NCBI GenBank assembly: GCA_963701245.1
Contig: OY969576.1
Span: 1,426,001 to 1,490,000, forward strand
Reading direction: 5' to 3'
Source of the DNA: CAWCCP01 sp963701245
Lineage (GTDB): Bacteria > Patescibacteriota > Saccharimonadia > Saccharimonadales > UBA4665
Length of the DNA: 64,000 nt
The position numbers were made by a program, and so were the translations under genes. Below, piece after piece: positions 1 to 8,472 of this stretch. Every line of letters begins with the position of its first letter. Positions within the stretch are counted from its first letter, which is position 1. The notes below the pieces were generated by a model. The model was given only the letters and a program-made list of their open reading frames with translations. It did no database searches and was not told the DNA's origin.

Positions 1-576
1 CCGCTTATACCCGTTGACTGGAATATCACTGATATGGCTTTCTTTTCCGTTCAAAAGGCTTTCGGATTGCCAGCTGGTCTGGGGGTCATAATAGTGAGCG
101 ATACAGCAATTGAAAAATCTGCGCAACTTTCATTGGACGGCATTCTGACAGGAACTTATCATAGTCTGTCATCGCTCGCCAAGGAGGCTGCCAAGTATCA
201 GACATTCGAAACGCCGAACGTCCTTGGAATATATTTACTGGATAGGGTCGTAGAAGACATGCTGCAATCCGGACCGGCTACTTTGCAACAGCAAGTTAGA
301 CGTCGAGCGAATAATTTTTATAAAATAATCAATCAACATCCAAGCATTGCAACATATGTACAGGATCCAGATTGGCAATCGCCATCAGTTATAGTCATTG
401 ATATTAACGATTCAAATGCCCAACTACTTGAACATCTAAAAAAGAATAACTTAGTTGCCGGCAAAGGCTATGCTACAGAACATAAGGAGAGACATCTCCG
501 GCTAGCAAACTTTCCTGCAATACCAGATGAAGCTTTTGAAGCACTGACACAGCACATACAAACCTGGTCAGAATAA
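1..576 (+). CDS. Class V aminotransferase (SerC-like), 5' truncated
   Basis: The frame is open from the first base of the window, so this is the C-terminal 191 codons of a longer gene; the Met at 34 is internal. The motif SVQKAFGLPAGLGV contains the lysine expected to form the Schiff base with pyridoxal phosphate. Its setting is typical of fold-type I class V aminotransferases such as phosphoserine aminotransferase. The rest fits the small C-terminal domain, with a late Arg-rich segment (KERHLRLANF) of the type that helps bind the substrate carboxylate. The exact substrate cannot be read from this fragment. Serine or phosphoserine aminotransferase is the likeliest; a cysteine desulfurase is less likely because the usual active-site Cys loop is not seen. 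Confidence 0.75.
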   Translation, partial: PLIPVDWNITDMAFFSVQKAFGLPAGLGVIIVSDTAIEKSAQLSLDGILTGTYHSLSSLAKEAAKYQTFETPNVLGIYLLDRVVEDMLQSGPATLQQQVRRRANNFYKIINQHPSIATYVQDPDWQSPSVIVIDINDSNAQLLEHLKKNNLVAGKGYATEHKERHLRLANFPAIPDEAFEALTQHIQTWSE

Positions 577-736
577 GTAGATCAAGATCAAGCCTTATTA
601 TTTATCCGCAACTATCTCTATTTCAAATAATCGATGGAGTACAAGCGTATAGTCTTTGGGGCCACACAGTAAGAGATAGTAGAACTTTAGTATGTCTCAA
701 TGATAGCTATAGGATTCCATCGAAATTAACTTTTGA

Positions 737-758
737 CCACAGAATAATAATACTGTGG
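737..758 (-). terminator. Weak hairpin after the 767-1321 gene
   Basis: CCACAG and CTGTGG form a 6-bp stem with a 10-base A/T loop, just downstream of the stop codon of the minus-strand gene. Only a short U-rich stretch follows on the minus strand, so termination is plausible but weak. Confidence 0.3.
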
Positions 759-766
759 CAAGGATA

Positions 767-1321
767 TTACATGTAGGGTTGACCGTTTACAATAAATGAA
801 CCAGCTTGTAAGCGCATAGTATTTAGCTCGGAAGCTTTATCAACGCTAATTTGACCTATAGCGGCTTTGAGATCGGCAATAGTGACGGACTCGGGGTGAT
901 CAAAGGGAAATGCCGCTTCAAGTGCAAGCCATCCATAGCGTTGGGGATGCATTACGCCTACTACATTAACGTTAGCATCCATGTTCAATATATTTCCCGA
1001 GAATACTCGATCTTTGGGCATATTAGCAGGTTTTCTGCCTCTTAAAGGTGTTAAGTACGGTACCGCCTGAGTCTCGCCTAATTGGATATCTACCCCTTGG
1101 AGCCAGCGTCTACTTTCTTCTACAGCCTGATGTATGGCAAATTCGGAGTACGGATCGGTATAAGTTGCTAAATTGGCTCGTACCTTATCACCCTCCAAAG
1201 GAGGAGATTCGTATCCGATGAGCATTAATTGGAAAACATTAATAAGAGGATATCTTCCTTCTCTATACGATGGATGGTAGGTCGGGAAAGGCGCGGGAGG
1301 TAAATTTGAACTCTTAGTCAT
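767..1321 (-). CDS. Hypothetical protein, 184 aa
   Basis: I do not recognise this family. The protein is soluble in character, with no membrane segment when started at the ATG at 1321. The start is chosen because a -10-like TATATT (1329-1334) lies 7 bases upstream of this ATG, matching the leaderless pattern of many genes here. An in-frame upstream TTG at 1357 would add a hydrophobic 12-residue extension and is less likely. The C-terminal part (HPQRYGWLALEAAFPFDH, then a DLKAAIGQI helix) looks like a folded alpha/beta domain. It sits alone between the aminotransferase fragment and a small membrane protein of the same strand. Confidence 0.6.
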   Translation of the reverse strand: MTKSSNLPPAPFPTYHPSYREGRYPLINVFQLMLIGYESPPLEGDKVRANLATYTDPYSEFAIHQAVEESRRWLQGVDIQLGETQAVPYLTPLRGRKPANMPKDRVFSGNILNMDANVNVVGVMHPQRYGWLALEAAFPFDHPESVTIADLKAAIGQISVDKASELNTMRLQAGSFIVNGQPYM

Positions 1322-1412
1322 AAATGCAAATATACAACTTACTACAAATATAATCAAACATCTGACATAAAAATTTATGACCTCTTGCCATTTAGTTTAA
1401 AAATATACGTGC

Positions 1413-1433
1413 TAAATGCTTATGCTTTGGGGC
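1413..1433. repeat. Imperfect copy of the tRNA-His 3' flank
   Basis: This stretch nearly repeats 1893-1914, which contains the CCA end and trailer of tRNA-His. Both read TGCTTATGCTT followed by GGGGC on the plus strand, with one or two single-base indels. The pair brackets the 136-residue membrane protein gene. That resembles the footprint left when DNA inserts at a tRNA 3' end, but no integrase is nearby and the match is short. Confidence 0.4.
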
Positions 1434-1460
1434 CGCGTAGCGAGCTACATTTGTCGGATT

Positions 1461-1871
1461 CTACCACCCAGGCAAGCAGAATGTACTAGTAAACGTAGCC
1501 AGAGCGCCAAGAAAACCAATAGCAAGCGCAAAAAGAACTGCAGCAACAATTTTTCGAGGTTGTTTTGATTTTATTGCAAAAACCAAACCAACAATTACAA
1601 ATAAAATACTTAGGATGCCCAGCAAAGTTACAATAAATTCCCAACGATTAGTAAGAGGACATTGATTATTTGAATGGGTATTTTCGTAATTGGTTACATA
1701 CGTTTCGCCAAGGCCAGCGAAAATCCACGCCACAGCTTGGATTAATAGTGCCCATGCATAAAAAACTATCGATTCTAGTTTCTTGCTCAGTGAATTTGCT
1801 TTCTCGACACTAAAGAGATAGATCAATATGATAATACAAACCAAAGCTACGAATGACGCAAGAATGTTCAT
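1461..1871 (-). CDS. Hypothetical membrane protein, four TM segments
   Basis: This 136-residue protein has four hydrophobic segments: about 3-22, 38-55, 80-103 and 109-130. It has short loops and a C-terminal Cys. Nothing identifies a transporter or enzyme family. The ATG at 1871 has TATACT (1878-1883) 6 bases upstream and no Shine-Dalgarno sequence, so the message is probably leaderless. The gene ends close to a partial copy of the tRNA-His 3' flank and starts next to tRNA-His itself, so it may have arrived as a small insertion. Function unknown. Confidence 0.6.
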   Translation of the reverse strand: MNILASFVALVCIIILIYLFSVEKANSLSKKLESIVFYAWALLIQAVAWIFAGLGETYVTNYENTHSNNQCPLTNRWEFIVTLLGILSILFVIVGLVFAIKSKQPRKIVAAVLFALAIGFLGALATFTSTFCLPGW

Positions 1872-1883
1872 AGCGAAAGTATA
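1872..1883 (-). promoter_or_regulatory. Leaderless -10 box, minus strand
   Basis: TATACT on the minus strand (1878-1883) is separated by 6 bases from the ATG at 1871. Initiation 6-7 bases after the box would put the mRNA 5' end at the start codon. Confidence 0.5.
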
Positions 1884-1908
1884 ACACGGGGGTAAAATTG
1901 CTTATGCT

Positions 1909-1985
1909 TGGGGCGAACGATGGGGCTCGAACCCACGACATTCGGAACCACAACCCGACGCTCTACCAGCTGAGCTACGTCCGCC
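1909..1985 (-). tRNA. tRNA-His (GTG)
   Basis: The cloverleaf folds fully on the minus strand. The acceptor stem is GCGGACG/CGTTCGC with the extra G at -1 opposite C73, a tRNA-His identity feature. There is a D-arm GCTC..GAGC, an anticodon stem TCGGG/CCCGA-type with GTG in the loop, and a T-arm GTGGG TTCGAGC CCCAT. The CCA end is encoded (1909-1911 on this strand). Confidence 0.95.
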
Positions 1986-2061
1986 ACGCAATCATTCTCG
2001 TGTAGCAATTAGAGGCTACAACGGAGGCGATTATAGCTGATGGTCTTTTTTTATACAAGGT

Positions 2062-3000
2062 TTAGGTTGATACCTGGATCACAACCTTACCGTGTGGATG
2101 CCCGGTTTTCAAAAATTCCAAAGCCTCCGGGACCTGTTCAAGCGGATAGGTTTCGGCAATTCGAACACGCAAGACATTGGTGTCGACCAAATTGGCGATA
2201 GCGTCTAATTTCTCTGTGGTGACATGTGAAGATTCTGCTATGTATTCAATGTGGTGTTCGTTTGCTAGTTGCTCATCTTTTTGTCCGATCATTGAAACAA
2301 AAATGCCACCTGGTTTGAGTACACCATAAGACTTCGTGTTTGATTCTCCGCCTACCGTATCAAAAACAGCATCATAATCCTTGATACTGTCCGTAAAGTC
2401 TTCGTTTTTATAATCAATGACTCTATCAGCTCCAATACTACGTGCGTACTCAATGTCGTCTGAAGATACTGTCGTTGCCACATAAGCACCAATATATTTG
2501 GCAAGCTGGATAGCTACAGAACCGATCCCACCCCCACCACCATGGATCAAAAGCTTCTGGTCTGGTTGCAAGTGGATATGCTCATAAATAGCTTGGTAGG
2601 CACTAGCACTGGCAAGCGGTAAGGCGGCGGCTGTATCGAAATCTACGGATTCGGGCTTCTTCGCAATAGATTTTTCTGCTACTGGGCTATATTCTGCGAG
2701 TGAGCCATTTCCGCTAAGGGCTCCAGCTTGACCATACACTGCATCCCCTACAGAGAAACTAGTGATCTGCTCACCGACTTCTTCTACCACACCGGCGACA
2801 TCACCTCCAAGCGTAGCCGGAAAATGTAACTCCGCCATTTGACGAACAAAACCTTCACGGACTTTATAGTCAAAAGGATTTAGGGCAGCGGCGTGCACTT
2901 TAATCAAAACCTGATCTGGCATGACAGATGGCTTCACAACGTCATTCGTTATCTTTACACTGTCTTGTCCACCATAGGCCACTAATTGTGCTGCTTTCAT
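2062..3000 (-). CDS. Zinc-independent NADPH:quinone oxidoreductase-like (MDR family)
   Basis: This 312-residue protein belongs to the medium-chain dehydrogenase/reductase superfamily. It has an N-terminal GroES-like domain (about 1-125, with LNPFDYKVREG and GGDVAGVV) and a Rossmann domain with the nucleotide loop GGGGGIGSVAIQLAK near 154-168. The Cys/His ligands of zinc alcohol dehydrogenases are absent, so it belongs with quinone oxidoreductase or enone reductase enzymes that transfer hydride from NAD(P)H. A strong Shine-Dalgarno AGGAGGG (3008-3014, minus strand) precedes ATG, and TATAAT at 3031-3036 gives a conventional leader, unlike many neighbours. It stands alone, divergent from the P-type ATPase-like gene, so a redox stress role is only a guess. 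Confidence 0.85.
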   Translation of the reverse strand: MKAAQLVAYGGQDSVKITNDVVKPSVMPDQVLIKVHAAALNPFDYKVREGFVRQMAELHFPATLGGDVAGVVEEVGEQITSFSVGDAVYGQAGALSGNGSLAEYSPVAEKSIAKKPESVDFDTAAALPLASASAYQAIYEHIHLQPDQKLLIHGGGGGIGSVAIQLAKYIGAYVATTVSSDDIEYARSIGADRVIDYKNEDFTDSIKDYDAVFDTVGGESNTKSYGVLKPGGIFVSMIGQKDEQLANEHHIEYIAESSHVTTEKLDAIANLVDTNVLRVRIAETYPLEQVPEALEFLKTGHPHGKVVIQVST

Positions 3001-3122
3001 ACTTAAACCCTCCTGATTACAATGCTATACATTATATAGTATTGAACCTGTGCAACCAATTTTTAAAGCCAGTTGCTGGGCTTCTTGCTATACTATTCAA
3101 AAGATACGTAAAAACATAGGGA

Positions 3123-4997
3123 ATGAAAATACGCATGAAACGATTTAGGCGTTTCCTGAAGAACTATCGGCTTTTTGTTTTTGCCGTTTTAATGGCTCTT
3201 GTGGCCATTTTATTGGGTCTCGCTGGTTATCATAGTATTGTCTACTGGCTGCTAAGCATCGTGACAGTTATTGAAGTTGGCCCAATGCTTTGGAGTGTCT
3301 GGCAAGATTTTCGAACTGGTACTCACGGCATAGACATTTTGGCGGCAATAGCGATCATAACGGCAGTTATACTTAATCAGCCATGGACGGCGATTGTTCT
3401 AGTCATCCTGAAAACTGGCAGTAAATCGATTGAAAATTATGTAACTCATCGGGCAAAAAGAGAGCTTTATGAATTACAAGAACATGCTCCAAGTACTGCA
3501 CATCTCATACGCAAGGGAAAAATTACCGATGTCAGCGCCAAAGAACTAAAAGTTGGTGAGAAAATACAGATTAATCCGGGCGAGACTGTGCCAGTTGACG
3601 CAGTAATTACAGAAGGTGCATCAAACTTCGAAGAAGGCAACTTAACTGGCGAAATCATACCACAAATGAAACAGGTAAACGACTTGATCTTGAGTGGTAC
3701 TGTTAGTATCGATGGCACAATTACCGCTAAAGTCATTGCTAGTGTCGACGATAGTCAATATCAGCAAATTATAAAATCACTACGTGGTGCATCGGCCAGT
3801 AAAGCACCCTTCGTAAAATTAACGGCTCGGTATAGTTTACCTTTTACTTTTGTAGCCTTAGCTATCGCTGCCACCGCCGGAGTACTCAGCGGACAAGCAG
3901 TTCGTTTCTTGGAAGTCATCGTGGTGGCTTCGCCAAGCCCACTTCTTTTGGCGGCGCCAATTGCAATGATGAGTGGTTTAAACCGAGTTACAAGGTACGG
4001 GATAATTATTAAGAATGGTAAAGCCCTTGAGCAATTGTCCGACACGCAAACTATTGCCTTTAATAAAACGGGTACGCTTACCGTAGGCAACCCAAAGATA
4101 CATGAGATTATTGCACTCGGTTCATACAGCCAAAATGAGATACTTGGCTTGGCAGGCAGTCTTGAACAAAGCGCTCATCACGTACTGAGTCAAGCCATCG
4201 TCGCGGAAGCAATGGCTAAGAACATTAAGCTTGTCAAAGCCAAACATATCCATGATTTAAAAGATCAGGGTTTGGAGGCAACAATAAAAAGCCGCGCCGT
4301 CATAGTTGGCAGTCGTAGCCTAATGGACCATCATAGTATTTCGATTCCTACGGAGGTCAAGAAAATAAAACATACTGCAGTGTACGTTGCCGTAGACGAC
4401 TCGCTGACAGGCATCATAACACTTGAGGATGAACTTCGACCTGACAGTCTACCAACAGTAACGTTACTCCGTAAGCGAGGCATACGACATATGATTATGT
4501 TAACTGGAGACAACGAACAAGTCGCTAATGCTATCGCCAAGAAATTTAAGATTGATCATGTTCATGCTGATATGATGCCTGCCGAAAAACTGCATGTGCT
4601 TGAAGAGGTCAAACGACGACCGCTAGTGTTTATTGGACATGGTATCCAAGACGCGCCAGCTTTGACTGCCGCTGATGTCGGTATCGCACTTGCTGCTAGG
4701 GGCAGTACCGCGGCTACCGATCCGGCCGATATCATAATATTGCCCGATCAATTCTCACGGGTAGCCACCAGCTATGAAATAGCTCGGCGAACTCTAGGAA
4801 TCGCACTGCAGAGCGTGCTCCTCGGCATGACACTTAGTTTGCTGCTTATGCTTGTGTATTCGACGGGAAAATTCGTTGCTCTATCGGGAGTTCTCGCTCA
4901 GGAAGTTGTGGTGATATTGGTATTATTCAACTCATTGCGAGCCCATTTTGGCAAGACCACTGCAATTGCCGTCACATCCGAAGACCAAAAACTATAA
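3123..4997 (+). CDS. P1B-type ATPase homologue with lost catalytic motifs
   Basis: The 624-residue protein has the full architecture of a heavy-metal P-type ATPase without the N-terminal metal-binding domain: N-terminal membrane helices, an actuator domain with LTGE (about 174), paired helices, P- and N-domains, and final helices. The hallmark residues are changed. The phosphorylated Asp of DKTGT is Asn314 (FNKTGTLT). The CPC ion-site motif is SPS (270-272). The GDGxND hinge is GHGIQD (505-510), losing Asp and Asn. The HP motif of the N-domain is His353-Val354. TGDN is kept. The frame is intact and well coded, so this looks like a maintained pseudoenzyme, not a pseudogene. A sensor, scaffold or passive channel role is inference. 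Its 3' end overlaps the convergent neighbour by 26 bases. Confidence 0.85.
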   Translation: MKIRMKRFRRFLKNYRLFVFAVLMALVAILLGLAGYHSIVYWLLSIVTVIEVGPMLWSVWQDFRTGTHGIDILAAIAIITAVILNQPWTAIVLVILKTGSKSIENYVTHRAKRELYELQEHAPSTAHLIRKGKITDVSAKELKVGEKIQINPGETVPVDAVITEGASNFEEGNLTGEIIPQMKQVNDLILSGTVSIDGTITAKVIASVDDSQYQQIIKSLRGASASKAPFVKLTARYSLPFTFVALAIAATAGVLSGQAVRFLEVIVVASPSPLLLAAPIAMMSGLNRVTRYGIIIKNGKALEQLSDTQTIAFNKTGTLTVGNPKIHEIIALGSYSQNEILGLAGSLEQSAHHVLSQAIVAEAMAKNIKLVKAKHIHDLKDQGLEATIKSRAVIVGSRSLMDHHSISIPTEVKKIKHTAVYVAVDDSLTGIITLEDELRPDSLPTVTLLRKRGIRHMIMLTGDNEQVANAIAKKFKIDHVHADMMPAEKLHVLEEVKRRPLVFIGHGIQDAPALTAADVGIALAARGSTAATDPADIIILPDQFSRVATSYEIARRTLGIALQSVLLGMTLSLLLMLVYSTGKFVALSGVLAQEVVVILVLFNSLRAHFGKTTAIAVTSEDQKL

Positions 4998-5595
4998 GTA
5001 GCGGAACAAACAAATTATCGAGACCCATGATACCAAGGTTTTCTATCGCCGTAGCCAAAAAAGCCAAACCAAATAACACCGGTATATCGGCTTCAAATCC
5101 ACTAAAATGGCGATAGCCTAGTAGTAGGATGATCGACACGATAAAAAAAGTAAGACTGCCGACTAAACTTTTAACTTGTCCGAAAATTAAATACGTTTGC
5201 CGTTTGCCGTATCGTAAACCGACAATGGCCGCGAGACCGTCGGCCAAGCTCATTTGAAGCAATGCGGTCATGTAAATCCATTTATCGTTCGTAAGCAGTG
5301 CAATTAATCCGACAGCCAAAGCAAAAAATATTTCTCCCCATGTCGGACGCTGCACACTATGAATAGCTTTCATGATATTGAGGTGCTTTGAAACACCCAC
5401 GACGATCAGAAAAGCAAGACTTAATAGTTCAATTTGCTGCCAGGTTAAAAAAAATGGCCAAAAGGCCACAAAACTACCAACGCTTATATGTACGAATTTG
5501 CGACTGATTTCAGTATGGACTTTGGTAGTTCGCCACCAGATTTCACTTATACAAAGCAGTAGAAAGACAATACTAACAGTTACGATCAAGGCCAT
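4972..5595 (-). CDS. Dolichol kinase/CTP-dependent prenol kinase-like membrane protein
   Basis: This polytopic membrane protein of 207 residues has the signatures of the SEC59/dolichol kinase and phosphatidate cytidylyltransferase-like family: SRKFVHISVGSF near the N terminus, ADGLAAIVGLRYGK in the middle, VKSLVGSLTFF, and a C-terminal IENLGIMGLDNLFVPL. Such enzymes use CTP to phosphorylate prenols in the membrane. The ATG at 5595 is chosen because TACAAT lies 6 bases upstream (5602-5607); an upstream TTG at 5628 is possible but unneeded. Lipid-carrier salvage is a plausible role in an organism with few lipid pathways. It ends inside the ATPase-like gene on the opposite strand. Confidence 0.75.
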   Translation of the reverse strand: MALIVTVSIVFLLLCISEIWWRTTKVHTEISRKFVHISVGSFVAFWPFFLTWQQIELLSLAFLIVVGVSKHLNIMKAIHSVQRPTWGEIFFALAVGLIALLTNDKWIYMTALLQMSLADGLAAIVGLRYGKRQTYLIFGQVKSLVGSLTFFIVSIILLLGYRHFSGFEADIPVLFGLAFLATAIENLGIMGLDNLFVPLLIVFGLRM

Positions 5596-5941
5596 CCTCT
5601 TATTGTACGTCAGACGTCCGTAGTTCAAACCATAAGCTTGATAACGTTATAGCTCGCTTTATCGTGTTGATAGCCAATCGCTAAAAATTCATGCTGCTCA
5701 AATGCAAGATAGTAGAAAAATAGTTACCCTTATATAAAATAAAGTGCTTGTTAGGCACCTCTAAGACAAATCGAAAATTTGGTTATTGGTCGAGCACTAG
5801 CGATTAATCTTGAATAGGTTGACGTACTTTGGATCGCAATGCATAACTTTTTGGAAAAGTTATCATTATGCAGAACTAACTTCAAAATTTAGCATTGCCC
5901 CAAATACTACGGTGGCGTACGAACTATAATGGTTGCAATGA
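5596..5941. other. Intergenic region, no gene seen
   Basis: These 346 bases carry no convincing reading frame on either strand. A perfect 9-bp hairpin (ATAACTTTT, loop TGG, AAAAGTTAT) lies at 5843-5863, downstream of the 5942-6235 gene. It lacks a U-tract, so it may be a processing or pausing structure. A small GTGC/GCAC hairpin is at about 5744-5758. The first bases hold the promoter of the dolichol-kinase-like gene. Confidence 0.5.
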
Positions 5942-6235
5942 TTAAGCATTTGGGTTCGTGGTCAAAGCGACAACTTCTTCTAGAAATGCGAGCTTTCGAA
6001 GAATCTCGGGTACTTGGCCTCCAAAAGTGGCTTGGCCGTTAGTAACCCCCACTTCAGTATCACCAATCATGACACTAACCTTAGTTCGAGCATATCTTAA
6101 GCTACCTTCTACATAGGGTTCAACTACTTGCGCAATTAATGGGCCACCAACTATCTCACTTGCTTGCTGCCAAAGCGTAGCGTACCTCTGGCTAGCACTG
6201 ACTTCGACAGGTACTACTTCTGCTAGATCTGGCAT
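5942..6235 (-). CDS. Hypothetical protein, 97 aa
   Basis: A small soluble protein that I do not recognise. It has a central beta-rich part (RTKVSVMIGDTEVGVTNG) followed by a helix (ILRKLAFLEEVVAL). The Met at 6235 is preferred over the one at 6241 because GGAGAG then sits at a normal Shine-Dalgarno distance. It lies between a long intergenic region and tRNA-Pro, with no functional neighbours. Confidence 0.55.
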   Translation of the reverse strand: MPDLAEVVPVEVSASQRYATLWQQASEIVGGPLIAQVVEPYVEGSLRYARTKVSVMIGDTEVGVTNGQATFGGQVPEILRKLAFLEEVVALTTNPNA

Positions 6236-6325
6236 GAACATCTCTCCGTTTATCTGGCGATACTTATAGTCTCATTCATTACTGAATGCAAGCTCAAGCT
6301 TAATAGCTTTTTAATTATAGAATTA

Positions 6326-6402
6326 TGGTCGGGGATGCGGGATTTGAACCCACGACCTCCGCGTCCCGAACGCGGCGCGCTACCAAGCTGCGCTAATCCC
6401 CG
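6326..6402 (-). tRNA. tRNA-Pro (CGG)
   Basis: Complete cloverleaf on the minus strand: acceptor CGGGGAT/ATCCCCG, anticodon stem CCGCG/CGCGG enclosing TTCGGGA (anticodon CGG), T-arm GTGGG TTCAAAT CCCGC, discriminator A and an encoded CCA. Confidence 0.95.
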
Positions 6403-6523
6403 AGTCGATCGTACCGATTATATCAGTCTACCATGATCGAATTACATTCAGCTTGGCGAGTAATTAGGACTTTGCACAGTATCTGCTCCACTTCACTTGC
6501 CGCACGTAAATACTATCTTGGGT

Positions 6524-7042
6524 TTATGAGGCACCAAAGACCGTACTTTCGATACATTGATCAACTGGACCTCCGGCGGACTCTAGCGCGTACATAACCA
6601 CTGTCTGTGTCGGCGAAGCATTGGTTGTAGTGGCAGCCGTTCCGGTGTCGTTGCACACTAAATATGTTTCCGTGTAGACCGTATCAACCGTGAGCGTCGG
6701 CAAAGACGTTGGTGGGGTATATCCATTATTGATAACGGTGATGTCGGCAGGCACGTAGTAGGCTAGACCAGAGTCTATATATTGGCAAAACGAGGCAAAT
6801 ACCCCTCCTCCAGGACAGGTACCTTGTCCTGCTGCCATAACCGCACCACTGTTTTCATCATATAGCTGACGCTGGCTCGAAATAAATGCGGCATCGTCTT
6901 TTCGTTCGACATTACGAGAATCACGTTCGACAGACGGCACTGCAATAAATACTATAATAAGGATCAAAGCAGCGACAGCCAGTACAATCATAACTTCGAT
7001 AATTGTAAAGCCTTGATTACGCCCGAATTGCTGCATCGACAT
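6524..7042 (-). CDS. Type IV pilin-like protein
   Basis: An 11-residue leader ending in NQG is followed by FTIIEVMIVLAVAALILI, the class III signal peptide of type IV pilins, with Glu at position 5 of the mature protein. A prepilin peptidase would cut after the Gly. The globular part contains four cysteines in the mature half, possibly disulfides. The ATG at 7042 is chosen because TATATT (7049-7054) is 6 bases upstream; a Met at 7060 with TACAAT at 7070-7075 is an alternative that lengthens the leader by six residues. The gene is about 7 kb from the main pilus cluster, so it may be an accessory or alternative pilin. Confidence 0.75.
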   Translation of the reverse strand: MSMQQFGRNQGFTIIEVMIVLAVAALILIIVFIAVPSVERDSRNVERKDDAAFISSQRQLYDENSGAVMAAGQGTCPGGGVFASFCQYIDSGLAYYVPADITVINNGYTPPTSLPTLTVDTVYTETYLVCNDTGTAATTTNASPTQTVVMYALESAGGPVDQCIESTVFGAS

Positions 7043-7213
7043 AGATCTAATATAAAGCATAAGCACATTATTGTAGTGAATTTGTGCTGTATCACCTAAA
7101 TTAACAACTAACTTTTTACTTAAATTGACTTCTATATCAAAAACGTTATGCTTGCATTTTTCTGATTTTCAAGCAAAATAGTGACAATTACCATATAAAA
7201 TAAGGATAAATGC

Positions 7214-8248
7214 ATGCTGATCCGACCCGATAATATTGGAATCGACCTACAGAGACATGAAGCCGTAGAGGCTCAGGTTGGTTTACAAATGGAGCCATTT
7301 GTCTTTACACCGACGTATGGTGAGCTGTCTGCTCAACTAAGCAGGGTCGAAGGGGATCAAAACACTCTATGGATCGAAGGCAAAGAGAGTAGTTTCTTAG
7401 TTGTGGCTACTGGCTTCAGGAGATACCGAGATGCTTTCGTGCCCGACGGTACCATTATTCATGAAGACTTTACGGACAATATTGCGCAATTGACCGCTCG
7501 TCATGAAGCACTACGCGCGCAACGACTTGCCGACACCGTTCGCTTTAGTCCTGACACCTACCCAGCTGCCGAAGTTGCTTTACAAGAGTTAGCCATGGCA
7601 TTCAATTCGCGTTTTCGTTTAAACGTTCTCTACAATGGTCATCATGACGCCGCTGATGCCTATGACACTGCTGGTGGCATACAACTAGGTTCATTGGTAT
7701 ATTTTGAACACAGCACCTACGGAGATCCTACCGACCAAGCACTGAATCAACCATGGCTACAAATTGAACAGCAAGTTGCTGCTCGTCAAAATTTTGGATT
7801 ACGAAGTGAACTGATTGATGGCATCAATAGACAAGTGAATAATGACAATCAAGGCGAATGGTCATATCAGCAAACATTATTTAGTGAATTACTCCTTAAC
7901 GGCAATCTATTCCAACCAGCTGATAGTTTTGTGACAGTCGGAGAGGGTGAGGCTGCTATCACAATTAAAACGTTTGGCAGTATGGCTACTAACGGTAACT
8001 CGGAGCGTACATCTACAATAATTGCGAATGCCCGAGCCCGGTCAACCGTCAGCCAAATGCTCAGCCGCACAATGGCACTGGAAGCCGCAGGACATCTTAA
8101 TACTACGACCGAGGTCTACCTACTTCGAGGAGCCAAGCAACGCGAAGCCATAGATGCGCAACTCGCTGCAGTTAACTTGCCAGCAAAGGTTTCGAGTACG
8201 GTGCCACTTGAAGCTTATCCACCATACTCAGCAGTATTAGCTGCCTGA
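7214..8248 (+). CDS. Hypothetical protein, 344 aa
   Basis: A soluble, mostly alpha-helical protein without membrane segments or a signal peptide; I do not recognise the family. The N-terminal 130 residues look alpha/beta, followed by a helical middle and a C-terminal part rich in Ala, Arg and Gln. AAGGA lies 9 bases before the ATG. It stands alone between a pilin-like gene on the other strand and tRNA-Pro. Confidence 0.6.
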   Translation: MLIRPDNIGIDLQRHEAVEAQVGLQMEPFVFTPTYGELSAQLSRVEGDQNTLWIEGKESSFLVVATGFRRYRDAFVPDGTIIHEDFTDNIAQLTARHEALRAQRLADTVRFSPDTYPAAEVALQELAMAFNSRFRLNVLYNGHHDAADAYDTAGGIQLGSLVYFEHSTYGDPTDQALNQPWLQIEQQVAARQNFGLRSELIDGINRQVNNDNQGEWSYQQTLFSELLLNGNLFQPADSFVTVGEGEAAITIKTFGSMATNGNSERTSTIIANARARSTVSQMLSRTMALEAAGHLNTTTEVYLLRGAKQREAIDAQLAAVNLPAKVSSTVPLEAYPPYSAVLAA

Positions 8249-8296
8249 GATTCTCAAGTTAGATCCACGAATACGATATAAAATACAAATACTGTA

Positions 8297-8373
8297 TGGT
8301 CGGGGAGACAGGATTTGAACCTGCGACCTCGCGGTCCCAAACCGCGCGCGCTACCAAACTGCGCCACTCCCCG
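8297..8373 (-). tRNA. tRNA-Pro (TGG)
   Basis: Complete cloverleaf on the minus strand: acceptor CGGGGAG/CTCCCCG, anticodon stem CGCGG/CCGCG around TTTGGGA (anticodon TGG), T-arm GCAGG TTCAAAT CCTGT, discriminator A and an encoded CCA. It is the second proline isoacceptor within 2 kb. Confidence 0.95.
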
Positions 8374-8472
8374 TTACTGAATCGAGTTGAGTAACAGCGG
8401 AGATTATACCGTGTTAGTCAGACATTTGCCAACTTCGATATCAGGTTGTTTAATTGTACTAGATCTACTCGT

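Noticed and set aside
2928..3119. Open frame of 63 codons on the plus strand upstream of the P-type ATPase-like gene
   Set aside because: It overlaps the start and promoter of the oxidoreductase gene on the other strand and has no coding-like composition.
3123..4997. P-type ATPase motif changes caused by sequencing errors
   Set aside because: At least four separate motifs are changed by in-frame substitutions with no frameshift, which errors would not produce.
5843..5863. Intrinsic terminator
   Set aside because: The 9-bp hairpin is perfect but no U-tract follows on either strand, so it is noted only as a structure in the intergenic region.
7214..8248. Possible phage structural or tail protein
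   Set aside because: No phage neighbours, no terminase, portal or integrase; only one isolated soluble gene of unknown family.
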